Assembly: GCF_009829985.1 (NCBI RefSeq)
Contig: NZ_SZZU01000001.1
Coordinates: forward strand, 186,001 to 250,000
Direction: 5' to 3'
DNA: 64,000 nucleotides
Origin: Pantoea sp. Aalb
GTDB taxonomy: Bacteria; Pseudomonadota; Gammaproteobacteria; Enterobacterales; Enterobacteriaceae
The position numbers and the translations under genes are program-made. Below are positions 23,930 to 34,698 of this stretch, one piece after another. The notes beneath the pieces are model-generated. The model was not told where the DNA came from. It did no database searches and saw only the letters and a list, made by a program, of their open reading frames with translations. The stretch's first letter is position 1, and each line of letters opens with the position of its first letter.

Positions 23930-24085
23930 ATTTAAAGGATTATATATATTTAATAAAGGATGAAACTGAGAAATACTTTTCTAATACTAGACTATTTTAG
24001 TAGGAGTAATTATATAACTTAAATTGATAAAAGGAAATAATTAAACTAAATTAGTATAGCTTGTAGTTTTAAATTAAGGCACTAA
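23930..24085 (-). pseudogene. Possible trace of the mnmC 5' end
   Basis: The minus-strand reading contains F, S, N, L and Y at the same ungapped spacing as the E. coli MnmC N-terminal segment DFDDVYFSNDNGLEETRY, interrupted by stops. Location and orientation, divergent from fabB and starting close to it, are exactly where mnmC lies in E. coli. The similarity is short and weak, so this is only a suggestion. Confidence 0.3.
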
Positions 24086-24162
24086 TAAATAATAAAATAA
24101 TAAATTTAAAATTTAAAATCTAAAATCTAAAATCTAAAAGCAGTATAATGAGGATTAGTATA

Positions 24163-25383
24163 ATGAAACGTGCAGTGATTACTGGCCTAGGTATCGTTTC
24201 TAGTATTGGTAATAACCAAGAAGAAGTATTATCTTCCTTACGTAAAGGCCGTTCTGGTATTACTTTCTCTCAAGAGATGAAAGAAGCTGGTATGCGCAGT
24301 CATGTATGGGGTAATGTCAAGCTAGATACTAATGGTCTTATAGATCGAAAAATTGTGCGTTTCATGAGTGATGCCTCAATTTATGCATATTTATCTATGA
24401 ATGAAGCGATTCAAGATTCAAATCTTACTGAAAAACAATATCAAAATAATCCACGAGTAGGTTTAATTGTTGGTTCAGGAGGTGGTTCTCCTCGTTATCA
24501 AGTATTAGGTGCTGATGCAATGCGCGGTCCACGCGGATTAAAAGGTGTTGGTCCATATATGGTTACTAAAGCAATGGCATCTGGTGTATCAGCATGCCTT
24601 GCTACACCGTTTAAAATTTACGGGGTTAATTATTCTATTAGTTCAGCCTGTGCAACATCTGCACATTGTATTATTAATGCAGTTGAACAAATTCAGTTAG
24701 GTAAGCAAGATATTGTATTTGCAGGTGGTGGTGAAGAATTAAGCTGGGAAATGGCTTGTGAATTTGACGCTATGGGAGCACTTTCAACTAAATACAATAA
24801 TACTCCTATTAAAGCTTCACGTACCTATGATGTTAATCGAGATGGATTTGTGATTGCAGGTGGTGGTGGAATAATTGTAGTAGAAGAGTTACAACATGCG
24901 TTAGCACGAGATGCTTATATCTATGCTGAAATTATAGGTTGTGGTGCTACATCAGATGGACTAGATATGGTTGTACCTTCAGGAGAAGGAGCTATCAGGT
25001 GCATGAAAATGGCAATACAAGATATAGATGTACCAGTTGATTACATTAATACTCATGGAACATCTACACCGCTAGGAGATGTAAAAGAATTAAATGCAAT
25101 AAGAGAAGTATTTGGAAATAATATACCTAATATTTCTTCTACTAAAGCAATGACTGGACATTCTTTAGGTGCTTCTGGAGTACAAGAAACAATCTATACT
25201 ATTTTGATGCTTAAACATAGCTTTATTGCTCCTAGTATTAATATAGAAGAGTTAGATGTAGCTGCTCAAAGTATGAAGATCGTAACTCAATTTACAGAAA
25301 AAATATTAACAACTGTTATGTCTAATAGTTTTGGTTTCGGTGGTACTAATGCAACACTTACAATGTGTAAGTATAAAAAATAA
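24163..25383 (+). CDS. fabB: 3-oxoacyl-ACP synthase I, FabB
   Basis: Elongating condensing enzyme of fatty acid synthesis, needed in E. coli for unsaturated fatty acids. The 406-aa protein has the E. coli length, catalytic Cys163 in SSACATSA, the histidine motifs [11 protein letters not shown] and GHSLGASG, and a C-terminal [13 protein letters not shown]. An in-frame ATG lies 15 nt upstream at 24148, but ATG 24163 gives the E. coli start [17 protein letters not shown] with GAGG at the right distance. Monocistronic. Confidence 0.97.
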   Translation: MKRAVITGLGIVSSIGNNQEEVLSSLRKGRSGITFSQEMKEAGMRSHVWGNVKLDTNGLIDRKIVRFMSDASIYAYLSMNEAIQDSNLTEKQYQNNPRVGLIVGSGGGSPRYQVLGADAMRGPRGLKGVGPYMVTKAMASGVSACLATPFKIYGVNYSISSACATSAHCIINAVEQIQLGKQDIVFAGGGEELSWEMACEFDAMGALSTKYNNTPIKASRTYDVNRDGFVIAGGGGIIVVEELQHALARDAYIYAEIIGCGATSDGLDMVVPSGEGAIRCMKMAIQDIDVPVDYINTHGTSTPLGDVKELNAIREVFGNNIPNISSTKAMTGHSLGASGVQETIYTILMLKHSFIAPSINIEELDVAAQSMKIVTQFTEKILTTVMSNSFGFGGTNATLTMCKYKK

Positions 25384-25948
25384 TAAAAAATTTAAAATAA
25401 AATGTTATAAATAATATATATTTATATATATCTTTAAATATTAATTTAAAAGAATTATAATTCTTAAAAAAATACTTAAGGGTTAAACTTGAATATTAAA
25501 ATTATATGAGAATAGTATTCTACTTTTAATTTTTTTTTTAATAAACTATATATTAATTTTTACTGTTAACTATTTAGTTATTTAACTTCTATTTATTATA
25601 TACTGATTTTATATATTTTAATTTAATCAAAATGCTAAATTTAAAAAAATAAATAAAATTATTCATTTTATATAAATTATACTATTTAACGTTTTTTATT
25701 TTATTAATTTTCTATTTAAAAACATACATCAAGTAATTTTTATATAAATATTAAATTATTAAATTATGTATTTTATTTAAGATTTAAAAGATATTTTTTT
25801 GATAGATTGCTTTAAATATATTTATATTTATTTATGAGTTAAATAATCTTTTATTATTATAAATAATGAATAGATTTTCAGGTTATTTTAGAAAAAATAT
25901 TATTTTTACGAAAATACTTTCTTATTCTGATGAAATAGGATTATTATA
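25384..25948. other. Gene-free 565-nt stretch between fabB and pdxB
   Basis: Homopolymer-rich AT DNA. No remnant, strong hairpin or frame that I could support. A GATTATTA leader precedes the pdxB GTG start. Confidence 0.5.
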
Positions 25949-27079
25949 GTGAAAATTATTGTTGATGAAAATATGCCTTATGCCTATGAACTATTTAGTC
26001 GTACTGGTAAAGTCTTATCAGTACCAGGACGTGAATTATCAAAAATAGAACTTAAAGATACTATTGGATTAATGGTACGATCTATTACTAATGTTAATGC
26101 TAAATTATTAGATAATACATCGATAAAATTTGTTGGTACTGCAACTTCTGGTACTGAACATATTGATTATCATGTACTAAAAAAAAAAGGTATTAGTTTT
26201 TCTTCTGCTCCTGGCTGTAATTCTATTGCAGTAGTTGAATATATTTTTTCCGTACTTTTTTTTTTAGCAGAACGCGATGGTTTTGATCTACGTAATCGAA
26301 TTGTAGGTATTATAGGAGCAGGAAATATCGGTAATTGTCTGAATAAACGCTTAAAAGTTTTAGGAGTAGAAACTTTAATATGTGATCCTCCTCGTAAGAA
26401 TCGTGGAGATAAAGAAATCTTTTATTCATTAGATGAATTAGTAGCAAAAGCTGATATACTTACTTTTCACACACCATTATTTATAGATGGATTATATAAG
26501 AGTTGGCATTTAGTAGATATAAATTTACTTAATTCACTAAAGAAAAATACAATTTTAATTAATACTTGTCGTGGTTCAGTGGTCGATAATAAAGCACTTT
26601 TACAAATATTAACTATGCGTAAAGATATCAGCGTAATATTAGATGTTTGGGAAGAAGAACCGAATATATCATTAGAATTATTAAATAAAATAGATATTGC
26701 TACTCCACACATTGCTGGTTATACGCTTGAAGGGAAAACACGTGGTACAATTCAAATATTTGAATCTTGGTGTAATTTTATAGATAAACCTCAACAGATA
26801 ATATTAGAAAATCTTTTACCGAAACCGGAATTTAGTACTATAACATTACATGGTAATATTGATCAGTATAAGCTAAAACGATTAATACACTTAATATATG
26901 ATGTACGACGAGATGATACATTATTAAGAAAGTTAACTGCAATAGATCATATAGATTTTGATCTCTTACGTGCTCAATATCAAGAACGTCGTGAATGGTC
27001 ATCTTTACAAGTTATCTGTGACAATACGGAAACAGTTACTATACTAAATAAACTTGGTTTTAATGCTACTCTACAGTAA
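25949..27079 (+). CDS. pdxB: Erythronate-4-phosphate dehydrogenase PdxB
   Basis: Second step of the DXP-dependent pyridoxal phosphate pathway, oxidising 4-phosphoerythronate. The 376-aa protein (E. coli 378) has the NAD-binding loop [10 protein letters not shown], the D-2-hydroxyacid dehydrogenase blocks LTFHTPL and [11 protein letters not shown], catalytic [10 protein letters not shown], and the PdxB-specific C-terminal dimerisation domain. Starts at GTG with [12 protein letters not shown] as in E. coli. It contains a T10 run (26256-26265) that is in frame here, and is therefore a slippage-prone site. Confidence 0.96.
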   Translation: MKIIVDENMPYAYELFSRTGKVLSVPGRELSKIELKDTIGLMVRSITNVNAKLLDNTSIKFVGTATSGTEHIDYHVLKKKGISFSSAPGCNSIAVVEYIFSVLFFLAERDGFDLRNRIVGIIGAGNIGNCLNKRLKVLGVETLICDPPRKNRGDKEIFYSLDELVAKADILTFHTPLFIDGLYKSWHLVDINLLNSLKKNTILINTCRGSVVDNKALLQILTMRKDISVILDVWEEEPNISLELLNKIDIATPHIAGYTLEGKTRGTIQIFESWCNFIDKPQQIILENLLPKPEFSTITLHGNIDQYKLKRLIHLIYDVRRDDTLLRKLTAIDHIDFDLLRAQYQERREWSSLQVICDNTETVTILNKLGFNATLQ

Positions 27080-27365
27080 TTAGTATAAATACTTTTATTA
27101 TAAAAAATCATTTTTATTTGAGTGCTATTTCAATTAATTTAAATATTTTTTGAAATGATTTTCAAAATTCCATATATAATAAATTTTATTAAAATTTTTA
27201 TGTAAACTTAAAAATCAATTTACATTCATTATTCATTATTCATTATTCTAATATTAGAATTTATAGAATAAGATTAAATAACATTTTTATGTTGCAATAA
27301 TAGAATTACTTACATTTTATAAATATAATAAATTTTTCTTATCATAATATTAAAATATAAATTAA

Positions 27366-28175
27366 ATGATATTTAAAAAAAAGAAAATTATAAAAATAGC
27401 ATTGGGTATAGAATATGATGGTAGTGGCTATTATGGTTGGCAGCGTCAAAAATCAGTACCTAGTATACAAGAAAAGTTAGAAAAAGCATTATCTATAATT
27501 GCCAATCATAATATAAATGTGTTTTGTGCTGGACGTACTGATGTAGGAGTTCATAGTATTGGTCAAGTTGTTCACTTTAGAACAACTGCACAACGTACCG
27601 AAAGTGCTTGGACATTAGGTGTAAATTCAAATTTACCTCATGACATTGCCATACGTTGGGTAAAAATAGTTCCAGAAGAATTTCATGCGCGATTTAGTGC
27701 TATCGCTCGACGTTATCTTTATTTAATTTATAACCAACGCCTTCGTTCTGCAATTTTATCTAAAGGTATAACTCATTTTTATTATCCATTAGATACAGAA
27801 AAAATGCATCGTGCAGGACAGTGTCTAATAGGAATGAACGATTTTACTTCTTTTCGTGCTATGCACTGTCAGTCACATACACCATGGCGTAATCTAATGC
27901 ATATGAATATTATTCGTCAAGGTTCATATGTAATTGTTGATATTAAAGCTAATTCCTTTGTGTATCATATGGTACGAAATATTGTTGGCAGTCTTATAGA
28001 AATAGGATGTGGTAAACAAACAGAAGGCTGGATGGCAAAATTACTTTTTGCTAAAAATCGTTATTTGGCAGCGAGCACTGCAAAAGCTAGCGGTTTATAT
28101 TTAGTCTCAGTAGATTATCCGCCTCATTTTCAATTACCACAATCTACTCCTCATCCATTATTACTTATTAATTAA
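27366..28175 (+). CDS. truA: tRNA pseudouridine(38-40) synthase TruA
   Basis: Makes pseudouridine at positions 38-40 of the anticodon arm of many tRNAs. The 269-aa protein (E. coli 270) has the catalytic aspartate D59 in [11 protein letters not shown], the RRYLYLIYN strand and [11 protein letters not shown]. The basic N-terminus [10 protein letters not shown] replaces the E. coli leader. usg, which sits between pdxB and truA in E. coli, is missing from the 286-nt gap, and dedA is missing downstream. Confidence 0.96.
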   Translation: MIFKKKKIIKIALGIEYDGSGYYGWQRQKSVPSIQEKLEKALSIIANHNINVFCAGRTDVGVHSIGQVVHFRTTAQRTESAWTLGVNSNLPHDIAIRWVKIVPEEFHARFSAIARRYLYLIYNQRLRSAILSKGITHFYYPLDTEKMHRAGQCLIGMNDFTSFRAMHCQSHTPWRNLMHMNIIRQGSYVIVDIKANSFVYHMVRNIVGSLIEIGCGKQTEGWMAKLLFAKNRYLAASTAKASGLYLVSVDYPPHFQLPQSTPHPLLLIN

Positions 28176-28681
28176 TTATAGAAAATGTCAATATCTTTAT
28201 TTTATAAAGGTCATTAATCTTAATTAAAAAATATTATATTTTATAATATATTTAAGGATTATAAATGATTATGATTGTTATAATTTCATGATAAATAAAC
28301 TTTAAGTTATTTAATATTAAAAATTAATTTTATAATAGTTATTATCTTTTATTTTTAATAACTTTAATTGATTAAAATATATATAAATTATTTCATTTAT
28401 TATTACTATTTCAATAAATAAAATAAGCAGTTTATATTTTATTTTTTTATATGAGTCAATTATTAAATAAGTAATTATTTGTTTTTGACATTGTTAAATT
28501 AGCTTAAATATACATGAAATGTCTTCACATAATTCCTTAATTTAGTTATTTTTTATATATCTCTAAAGTAAGTGAATTATTAAATGATAACCTATATGCT
28601 TAGCTAAGCTTAATATAATATAGATAATTACAATAATAATCAAGGTTGAGATTAGGTAAGCATTAAATAAAAAGGTCATTA
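28176..28681. other. Gene-free 506-nt stretch between truA and accD
   Basis: The dedA position in E. coli. I could not find any DedA-like peptide in the three forward frames by eye. AT-rich, no strong hairpin. Confidence 0.5.
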
Positions 28682-29587
28682 ATGAGCTGGATTGAACGGA
28701 TATTAAGTAGAAGTAAAAATAAAGTAATCAATTCTCGGAGGGCAAGTATACCAGAAGGAGTATGGACAAAGTGCGATAGTTGTTGTCAAGTATTATATCG
28801 CGTTGAATTAGAGCGTAATCTTGAAGTTTGTCCTAAGTGTGATCATCATATGCACATAAGTGCACGTAATCGTTTACTTAGATTATTAGATCAAGGTTCT
28901 ATAACTGAATTGGGTAGTGAATTTGAACCAAAAGATTTATTGAAATTTCGTGATTCAAAAAAGTATAAAGATCGGTTAAGTATGGCACAAAAAGAAACGA
29001 ATGAAAAAGATGCTTTAGTAGCTATGAAAGGTCAATTATATACAATACCAGTAGTAGCAGCTGCATTTGAATTTTCCTTTATGGGTGGTTCCATGGGATC
29101 GATCGTAGGAATACGTTTTGTACTTGCTGTAGATCAGGCTTTAAAAGATAATTGTCCTTTAATTTGTTTTTCTGCTAGTGGTGGCGCACGAATGCAAGAA
29201 GCATTAATATCTTTAATGCAAATGGCTAAAACTAGTGCTGCATTAGCAAAAATCCAAAAGATTGGTCTACCTTATATTTCTGTACTTACAGATCCAACTA
29301 TGGGTGGTGTCTCTGCTAGTTTAGCTATGCTAGGCGATTTAAATATTGCAGAACCTAAAGCATTAATTGGTTTTGCTGGTCCACGTGTGATTGAACAAAC
29401 TGTACGAGAAACACTGCCATTTGGTTTCCAACGTAGTGAGTTTCTGATTGAAAAAGGTGCTATTGATATGATTATCCGTCGTCCAGATATGCGTCTTAAA
29501 TTAGCAAGTTTATTAGCAAAAATAATGCATCTTTCAGCACCTGTAAGTGACATAGAGAACAGAGTTAAAAATAAATCAATAAAATAA
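28682..29587 (+). CDS. accD: Acetyl-CoA carboxylase carboxyltransferase subunit beta, AccD
   Basis: With AccA (not in the window) transfers carboxyl from biotin to acetyl-CoA, the first committed step of fatty acid synthesis. The 301-aa protein (E. coli 304) has the N-terminal zinc finger C31-x2-C34 ... C50-x2-C53, then the carboxyltransferase domain with the [12 protein letters not shown] oxyanion loop and [11 protein letters not shown]. Start supported by MSWIERI, identical to E. coli. Followed by folC after about 70 nt. Confidence 0.97.
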   Translation: MSWIERILSRSKNKVINSRRASIPEGVWTKCDSCCQVLYRVELERNLEVCPKCDHHMHISARNRLLRLLDQGSITELGSEFEPKDLLKFRDSKKYKDRLSMAQKETNEKDALVAMKGQLYTIPVVAAAFEFSFMGGSMGSIVGIRFVLAVDQALKDNCPLICFSASGGARMQEALISLMQMAKTSAALAKIQKIGLPYISVLTDPTMGGVSASLAMLGDLNIAEPKALIGFAGPRVIEQTVRETLPFGFQRSEFLIEKGAIDMIIRRPDMRLKLASLLAKIMHLSAPVSDIENRVKNKSIK

Positions 29588-29660
29588 GAAAATATTAATA
29601 TAACCATGTAGTAGATATTAATATCTTATTGTAAAATATTAATTTTAATAAATATAATAT

Positions 29661-30920
29661 ATGAATATTTTAAATTTTCCTAAAACTAGCTGGTCTTTAA
29701 ACGAATGGCTTCATTATATTGAACATTTACATCCTCATTATATTGACTTAAATCTAGATCGTATTAAACATGTTGCTAATCGACTTGATTTATTGATAAA
29801 ACCAGCTCCATTTATTTTTACAGTTAGTGGAACTAATGGTAAAGGTACTACGTGTCATATGCTTGAAATTTTGCTAATAGCAATGGGATATCGCGTAGGT
29901 GTTTACAGCTCACCACATCTTTTGCACTACACTGAACGTATTCGTATACAAGGTACGGCTTTAAATAAGGTTTTACACTGTAATAGTTTTGCTAATATAG
30001 AAGCTCACCGCGGTGATATTTTATTAACTTATTTTGAATTTAGTACATTATCAGCATTATATTTATTTCGTGAAGCTAATCTAGATGTAGTAATTCTAGA
30101 AGTCGGTCTTGGTGGACGTCTTGACGCTACTAATATTATTGATTCAGATATAGCCATAATCACATGTATTGCTCTTGAACATACTAAATTATTAGGTAAC
30201 AACCTTGAGAGTATTGGACGCGAAAAAGCTGGTATATTTCGTAAAGGAAAACCTGCTATTGTAGGTGAAACTAATATTATTAAAAGTTTAATTGATGTAG
30301 CATTAGAAAAGAAAGCTAGATTGTTACAGTGTAATAGAGATTGGCAGTGGAAAAAAATAAGCGATAAATGGATTTTACAGGATACTTATGGTGAATTATA
30401 TGATTTATCATTACCACAAATACCGTTACAAAATGCAGCTACTGCTTTAACTGCATTACGTGCTTCTAATCTAAAGTTAAATGAAGATATTATTCGTAAA
30501 TATTTACCGTTAGTAACACTGCCAGGTCGTTTTCAAATAATTCAAAAGTTCCCTCATATTATCCTTGATGTAATGCATAATCCACATGCTGCTTGTTATG
30601 TAGCTTCTAGGTTAAAAGAAATCAAAAAAACATCTAAATTACATGTAGTAATTGGAATGTTGAATGATAAAAATATTAAAAATACACTAGCAGCATTGTT
30701 ACCACAAGTTAATTATTGGTATTGTGTATCTCTTAATGGTCCTCGTGGTGTTCCAGCTAAAAAGCTAATGTCATATCTCAATAGTGGTGAAAGTTTTGAT
30801 AACGTAGCTGATGCTTGGAAAGCTGTATTTAGTAGGGTTAGCTCTAAAGATATAATCTTAGTATGTGGTTCTTTCCATACTGTAGCATTAGTCATGCAAT
30901 TAATAAAAGAAAATAATTGA
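29661..30920 (+). CDS. folC: Dihydrofolate synthase / folylpolyglutamate synthase FolC
   Basis: Adds glutamate to dihydropteroate and then to tetrahydrofolate, with ATP. The 419-aa protein (E. coli 422) has the P-loop SGTNGKGTTCHMLE, the Mur-ligase-family motif VILEVGLGGRLDATNI, GREKAGIFR, and the C-terminal ILVCGSFHTVA block. Together with folE it supports a folate pathway in this organism. Its stop lies one base before the remnant dedD start. Confidence 0.96.
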   Translation: MNILNFPKTSWSLNEWLHYIEHLHPHYIDLNLDRIKHVANRLDLLIKPAPFIFTVSGTNGKGTTCHMLEILLIAMGYRVGVYSSPHLLHYTERIRIQGTALNKVLHCNSFANIEAHRGDILLTYFEFSTLSALYLFREANLDVVILEVGLGGRLDATNIIDSDIAIITCIALEHTKLLGNNLESIGREKAGIFRKGKPAIVGETNIIKSLIDVALEKKARLLQCNRDWQWKKISDKWILQDTYGELYDLSLPQIPLQNAATALTALRASNLKLNEDIIRKYLPLVTLPGRFQIIQKFPHIILDVMHNPHAACYVASRLKEIKKTSKLHVVIGMLNDKNIKNTLAALLPQVNYWYCVSLNGPRGVPAKKLMSYLNSGESFDNVADAWKAVFSRVSSKDIILVCGSFHTVALVMQLIKENN

Positions 30921-30921
30921 A

Positions 30922-31580
30922 ATGAAAAGTAAATTTCAACATCGATTAATTGGTTCGATAATTTTAATAATTATTTATGTAATAATATTACATAACATAT
31001 TAAATACTAAAAAAACACAAAAAAGAAGAGATAATTATTATTATCTTACTTATTCAAAAGATAAAAGATAAAAGATAGAAGATAGAAGATAGAACTAAAT
31101 AGAAAAATAATTTTACCTTCAACCTAAAATAAATCTATTTTATAAAAGTTTAATAATAATATTAACAATTATCAAAATGAAACTAGTAATGTACATTTAC
31201 ATAAACACAATATAAAAAATATACAAGAAAATAAAAAAACATTCCTTTATTACATGATTCTATTGATGTAAATACAATAAAAATACTTTTAAAGAATGAA
31301 AATCCTGATACAATATTTATCTCAGAATAAGCAGATTAATATTATTAAATAAATCAAATAAAAAATATCTAGTGATCAAGTATATATTATCTAACTTAGA
31401 ATATTTTAAAACGCTATTACAGTAAATAAAATCTAAAAATAATTACATCCTTTTAGCTATTTACTCTAAGTGAGTGCTTCGTTAATTTCACTATAAAACA
31501 AAATTAGCCATATTTAGATTAGATTATATTTTTTAAAAAAGAAATTAAAATTTTTACTAAGTAAGTTGAAAAATGTTTTA
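30922..31580 (+). pseudogene. dedD: Decayed dedD (SPOR-domain cell-division protein)
   Basis: ATG 30922 opens a 49-codon frame whose N-terminus, MKSKFQHRLIGSIILI, matches E. coli DedD MASKFQNRLVGTIVLV, including the membrane helix. It stops at 31069-31071 inside a heptanucleotide repeat. A faint SPOR-like stretch (KKYLVIKYILSNLEYFKTLL, about 31364-31423; compare KAYVVQLGALKNADKVNEIV) follows at the expected distance, broken by stops. Position folC-dedD-cvpA and overall span of about 660 nt agree with E. coli. The short frame still encodes a membrane anchor but cannot bind septal peptidoglycan. Confidence 0.75.
31057..31091. repeat. Heptanucleotide repeat inside the dedD remnant
   Basis: Three copies of AAAGATA are followed by two of GAAGATA. 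The period of 7 shifts the reading frame with each copy, and the dedD stop codon lies within it. Confidence 0.9.
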
Positions 31581-31827
31581 GGTCTTTATGGCCTAATAAA
31601 TCAATACGCGATAATATATTTATTTTTAATAAATTATTAAACTCATAAAAACATAAAAATAATTAATATTTATTTATGGATATCAGCTATATATTAATTT
31701 TTTTTAACGTAAAAATTAATGCAAATATTAGAATAGAAAAATTTTTTTTATGAAAATAATAGGAGTATATAACTAAAAAATTTCTTTAAAAAGATACGTT
31801 CAATTTTATGCATTGTTGGATAAAAAT

Positions 31828-32370
31828 ATGATTTGGATTGATTATTTTATTATTGGAGTCATTTTTTTTTCTATTGTAGTGAGCGTAATTCGAGGGTTTA
31901 TCCAAGAAACTTTATCTTGTATTATTTGGATATGTGCATTTTTTATATCTACTCATTATTATAGTTATTTAGTAGTATGGTTAACAAATTCTAATGATAA
32001 GCTTATTAATAATAGTATTGCTATTATAATAATATTTTTTACAATACTAATTATTGGAGCAATTGTGAATCATGTAATTAGTTCTGTAATCCAAAGAACT
32101 ACTCTATCAGGTATAGATAGAGTATTAGGTGGATGCTTTGGGGCATTACGTGGTATAATTTTTATTTCTGCTATTATCTTTTTTTTAAATATCTTTACTT
32201 CTTTTCCTAAAAGTTATGACTGGCAGCAATCTAAATTGATTCCACAATTTAATTATATGGTTAAATTGTTTTACCAAAAAATCCCGTCAAGCTTTATTCC
32301 GATAACACCATCTAAATGGATGGTTATTAATAAGGAAATAATAAATGTGTGGTATCGTTGGTATCACTAG
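31828..32370 (+). CDS. cvpA: CvpA, inner-membrane protein of the cvpA-purF operon
   Basis: Membrane protein linked in E. coli to colicin V production and envelope stress tolerance; molecular role uncertain. It is 180 aa, longer than the E. coli protein (162), with four hydrophobic helices and the blocks [22 protein letters not shown] and [18 protein letters not shown]. The frame opens at TTG 31813, but ATG 31828 gives MIWIDY, the E. coli start. The C-terminus runs on past the E. coli end and overlaps the purF start by 26 nt. It contains a T9 run (31862-31870), in frame. Confidence 0.92.
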   Translation: MIWIDYFIIGVIFFSIVVSVIRGFIQETLSCIIWICAFFISTHYYSYLVVWLTNSNDKLINNSIAIIIIFFTILIIGAIVNHVISSVIQRTTLSGIDRVLGGCFGALRGIIFISAIIFFLNIFTSFPKSYDWQQSKLIPQFNYMVKLFYQKIPSSFIPITPSKWMVINKEIINVWYRWYH

Positions 32371-33859
32371 TTTTATGTCAGTAAATCAATCTATTTACGA
32401 TGCTTTAACAATGCTACAACATAGAGGGCAGGATGCTGCTGGTATTTGTACAATCGATTCATTTAATTGCTTTCGTCTACGTAAGGGGAACGGTTTAGTA
32501 AGAGATGTATTTGAAGCATATCATATGCAACGTTTGCAGGGTAATATTGGAATCGGCCATGTACGTTACCCAACAGCTGGTAGCTTTAGTGCATCAGAAG
32601 CACAACCTTTTTATGTAAACTCTCCTTATGGTATTACACTTGCACATAATGGTAATTTGACTAATACATATGAACTCCGTAAACAATTATTCAAAGTAAG
32701 TCGTAGGCACGTAAATACTAACTCAGATTCTGAAATTTTATTAAATATTTTTGCACAAGAACTGAATCGCTTTCAGCATTATCCTCTTAAAGTAAAAGAA
32801 ATTTTTTCTGCTGTGACAGCTGTACATAAACAGGTACGAGGTGCTTATGCAGTTGTTGCTATGATTATAGGTCATGGAATGGTTGCTTTTCGTGATCCAC
32901 ACGGTATCAGACCGTTAGTAATTGGAAAACGAAAAATTGCAGATAAAATTGAATACATGGTAGCATCAGAAAGTGTAGCTCTTGATACTTTAAGATTTGA
33001 ATTTATTCGAGATGTAGAACCAGGCGAATCTATTTACATTACTAAAAATGGTAAATTATCTACACATCAATGCGCTGATACTCCAAAAAGTAATCCATGT
33101 TTATTTGAATATGTATACTTTGCTCGTCCTGATTCTTTTCTTGATAAAATTTCGGTTTATAGTGCTAGAGTACGAATGGGTACTAAATTAGGGATGAAAA
33201 TTGCACGTGAATGGAAAGATCTTAGCATTGATGTAGTAATACCAATTCCAGAAACATCTACTGATGTTGCATTAGAAATCGCACGTATTCTAGGAAGACC
33301 TTATCGTCAAGGTTTTGTAAAAAATAGATATGTAGGTAGAACTTTTCTTATGCCAGAGCAACAGTTACGACGTAATGCTGTTCGTCGTAAATTAAATGCT
33401 AATCGTGCAGAATTTCAAGGTAAAAATGTTTTACTTGTTGATGATTCTATTGTACGAGGTACAACATCTGAACAAATAATTGAATTAGCTAGAGAAGCAG
33501 GTGCTAAAAGAGTTTATTTAGCATTGGCAGCACCAGAAATTCGTTATCCTAACGTCTATGGTATCGACATGCCAAATACAACTGAATTAATAGCACATGG
33601 CCGTCAAGTAGAAGAAATCTGTCAATTAATTAAAGCTGATGCACTAATATTTCAAGATTTAGAAGATTTAATTGAAGCAGTACGTGAAGATAATCCTAAT
33701 ATTACAAGTTTTGAAAGTTCAGTATTTAACGGGATTTATGTAACTAAAGATGTTGATCAAAAATATTTTGAATATTTACAATTGCTGCGTAATGATGATG
33801 CTAAAGAGATAGCTCGACAAAACGAAATGGAAAATTTAGAGTTACATAACGAAGACTAA
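32345..33859 (+). CDS. purF: Amidophosphoribosyltransferase PurF
   Basis: First step of purine synthesis: PRPP plus glutamine to phosphoribosylamine. The 504-aa protein (E. coli 505) begins MCGIVGI, with Cys2 the N-terminal nucleophile of the glutaminase domain. It also has the [10 protein letters not shown] loop, SDSEILLN, and the PRPP-binding motif [13 protein letters not shown] in the C-terminal phosphoribosyltransferase domain. No propeptide. The start lies inside cvpA, so expression is probably coupled. I found no clear PurR box upstream. Confidence 0.97.
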   Translation: MCGIVGITSFMSVNQSIYDALTMLQHRGQDAAGICTIDSFNCFRLRKGNGLVRDVFEAYHMQRLQGNIGIGHVRYPTAGSFSASEAQPFYVNSPYGITLAHNGNLTNTYELRKQLFKVSRRHVNTNSDSEILLNIFAQELNRFQHYPLKVKEIFSAVTAVHKQVRGAYAVVAMIIGHGMVAFRDPHGIRPLVIGKRKIADKIEYMVASESVALDTLRFEFIRDVEPGESIYITKNGKLSTHQCADTPKSNPCLFEYVYFARPDSFLDKISVYSARVRMGTKLGMKIAREWKDLSIDVVIPIPETSTDVALEIARILGRPYRQGFVKNRYVGRTFLMPEQQLRRNAVRRKLNANRAEFQGKNVLLVDDSIVRGTTSEQIIELAREAGAKRVYLALAAPEIRYPNVYGIDMPNTTELIAHGRQVEEICQLIKADALIFQDLEDLIEAVREDNPNITSFESSVFNGIYVTKDVDQKYFEYLQLLRNDDAKEIARQNEMENLELHNED

Positions 33860-34006
33860 ATACGTTATTTATTATAAGTGTATATTAAAAAATAATATTA
33901 CCTGTAATTTTTTTATTTTTATTATAATAATCTGATTAAAAAACAAAATTAATTAATAAGAGTTATTATATATTTTATTTTAATATTTAAAGTTAAAACC
34001 TGAAAA

Positions 34007-34576
34007 ATGAAAAAAATTATTATTGGTATTTCAGGAGCTAGTGGAGTAATTTACGGTATACGTTTATTGCAGATACTTAAGCCGATAGAAAAAATAGAAA
34101 CACATTTAGTAATGAGTCTAGCAGCTCGTCAGACATTATCACTAGAAACTAGTTATACTTTACGTGAGGTTAAGCAATTAGCAAATGTAGTTTATGATAT
34201 ACGAGATATTTCCGCCAGTATTTCTTCTGGTTCTTTTAAAAAATTGGATATGATTATTATACCTTGTTCAATAAAAACACTTTCTAGTATTGTACATAGT
34301 TATAGTAATAATTTATTAACTCGTGCGGCTGACGTAGTACTCAAAGAGCACAATAAATTAGTATTATGTGTACGAGAAACTCCTCTACATATTGGACATC
34401 TACGTATGATGACAACTGCCGCTGCACTAGGTGCTATTATTATGCCACCTATACCTGCATTTTATCATAATCCAAAAACAATTACAGAGTTGATAGATCA
34501 AACTATTAATCGTATAATTGATCAATTAAATATTGACTTACCTCAAGATCTATTTGCCAGATGGAATCGTATATAA
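34007..34576 (+). CDS. ubiX: Flavin prenyltransferase UbiX
   Basis: Makes prenylated FMN, the cofactor of the UbiD decarboxylase in ubiquinone synthesis. The 189-aa protein has the E. coli length, the flavin-binding N-terminus IIIGISGASGVIYGIRLL, the IIPCSIKTLSSI block and the RETPLHIGHLRMM motif. It lies downstream of purF as in E. coli. It supplies a quinone route matching the complex I genes that follow. Confidence 0.96.
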   Translation: MKKIIIGISGASGVIYGIRLLQILKPIEKIETHLVMSLAARQTLSLETSYTLREVKQLANVVYDIRDISASISSGSFKKLDMIIIPCSIKTLSSIVHSYSNNLLTRAADVVLKEHNKLVLCVRETPLHIGHLRMMTTAAALGAIIMPPIPAFYHNPKTITELIDQTINRIIDQLNIDLPQDLFARWNRI

Positions 34577-34698
34577 TGATATTTATATAAAACTAGATAT
34601 AAAGAATTCATCTATACTAAATAGATAATTAAAATTTGATATAAATAATATATTATAATAAATTAATACTGTTAATTCCAATATTAATAATATTAATA

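Larger units (their letters stand above)
23169..24162. other. 994-nt gene-free stretch between aroC and fabB
   Basis: E. coli has mepA, yfcA, epmC, yfcL and mnmC here. Only a faint mnmC trace (described separately), a long palindrome at 23776-23813, ATTAAT repeats near 23480-23503 and AAAATCT repeats near 24107-24138 are visible. Confidence 0.5.

Noticed and set aside
23961..23980. CTGAGA near 23966 as a TPP riboswitch element
   Set aside because: The other conserved THI-box parts are absent and the downstream gene is fabB, not a thiamin gene.
31580..31827. PurR operator before cvpA-purF
   Set aside because: No ACGCAAACG-type palindrome; an ACGTT near 31797 alone is not evidence.
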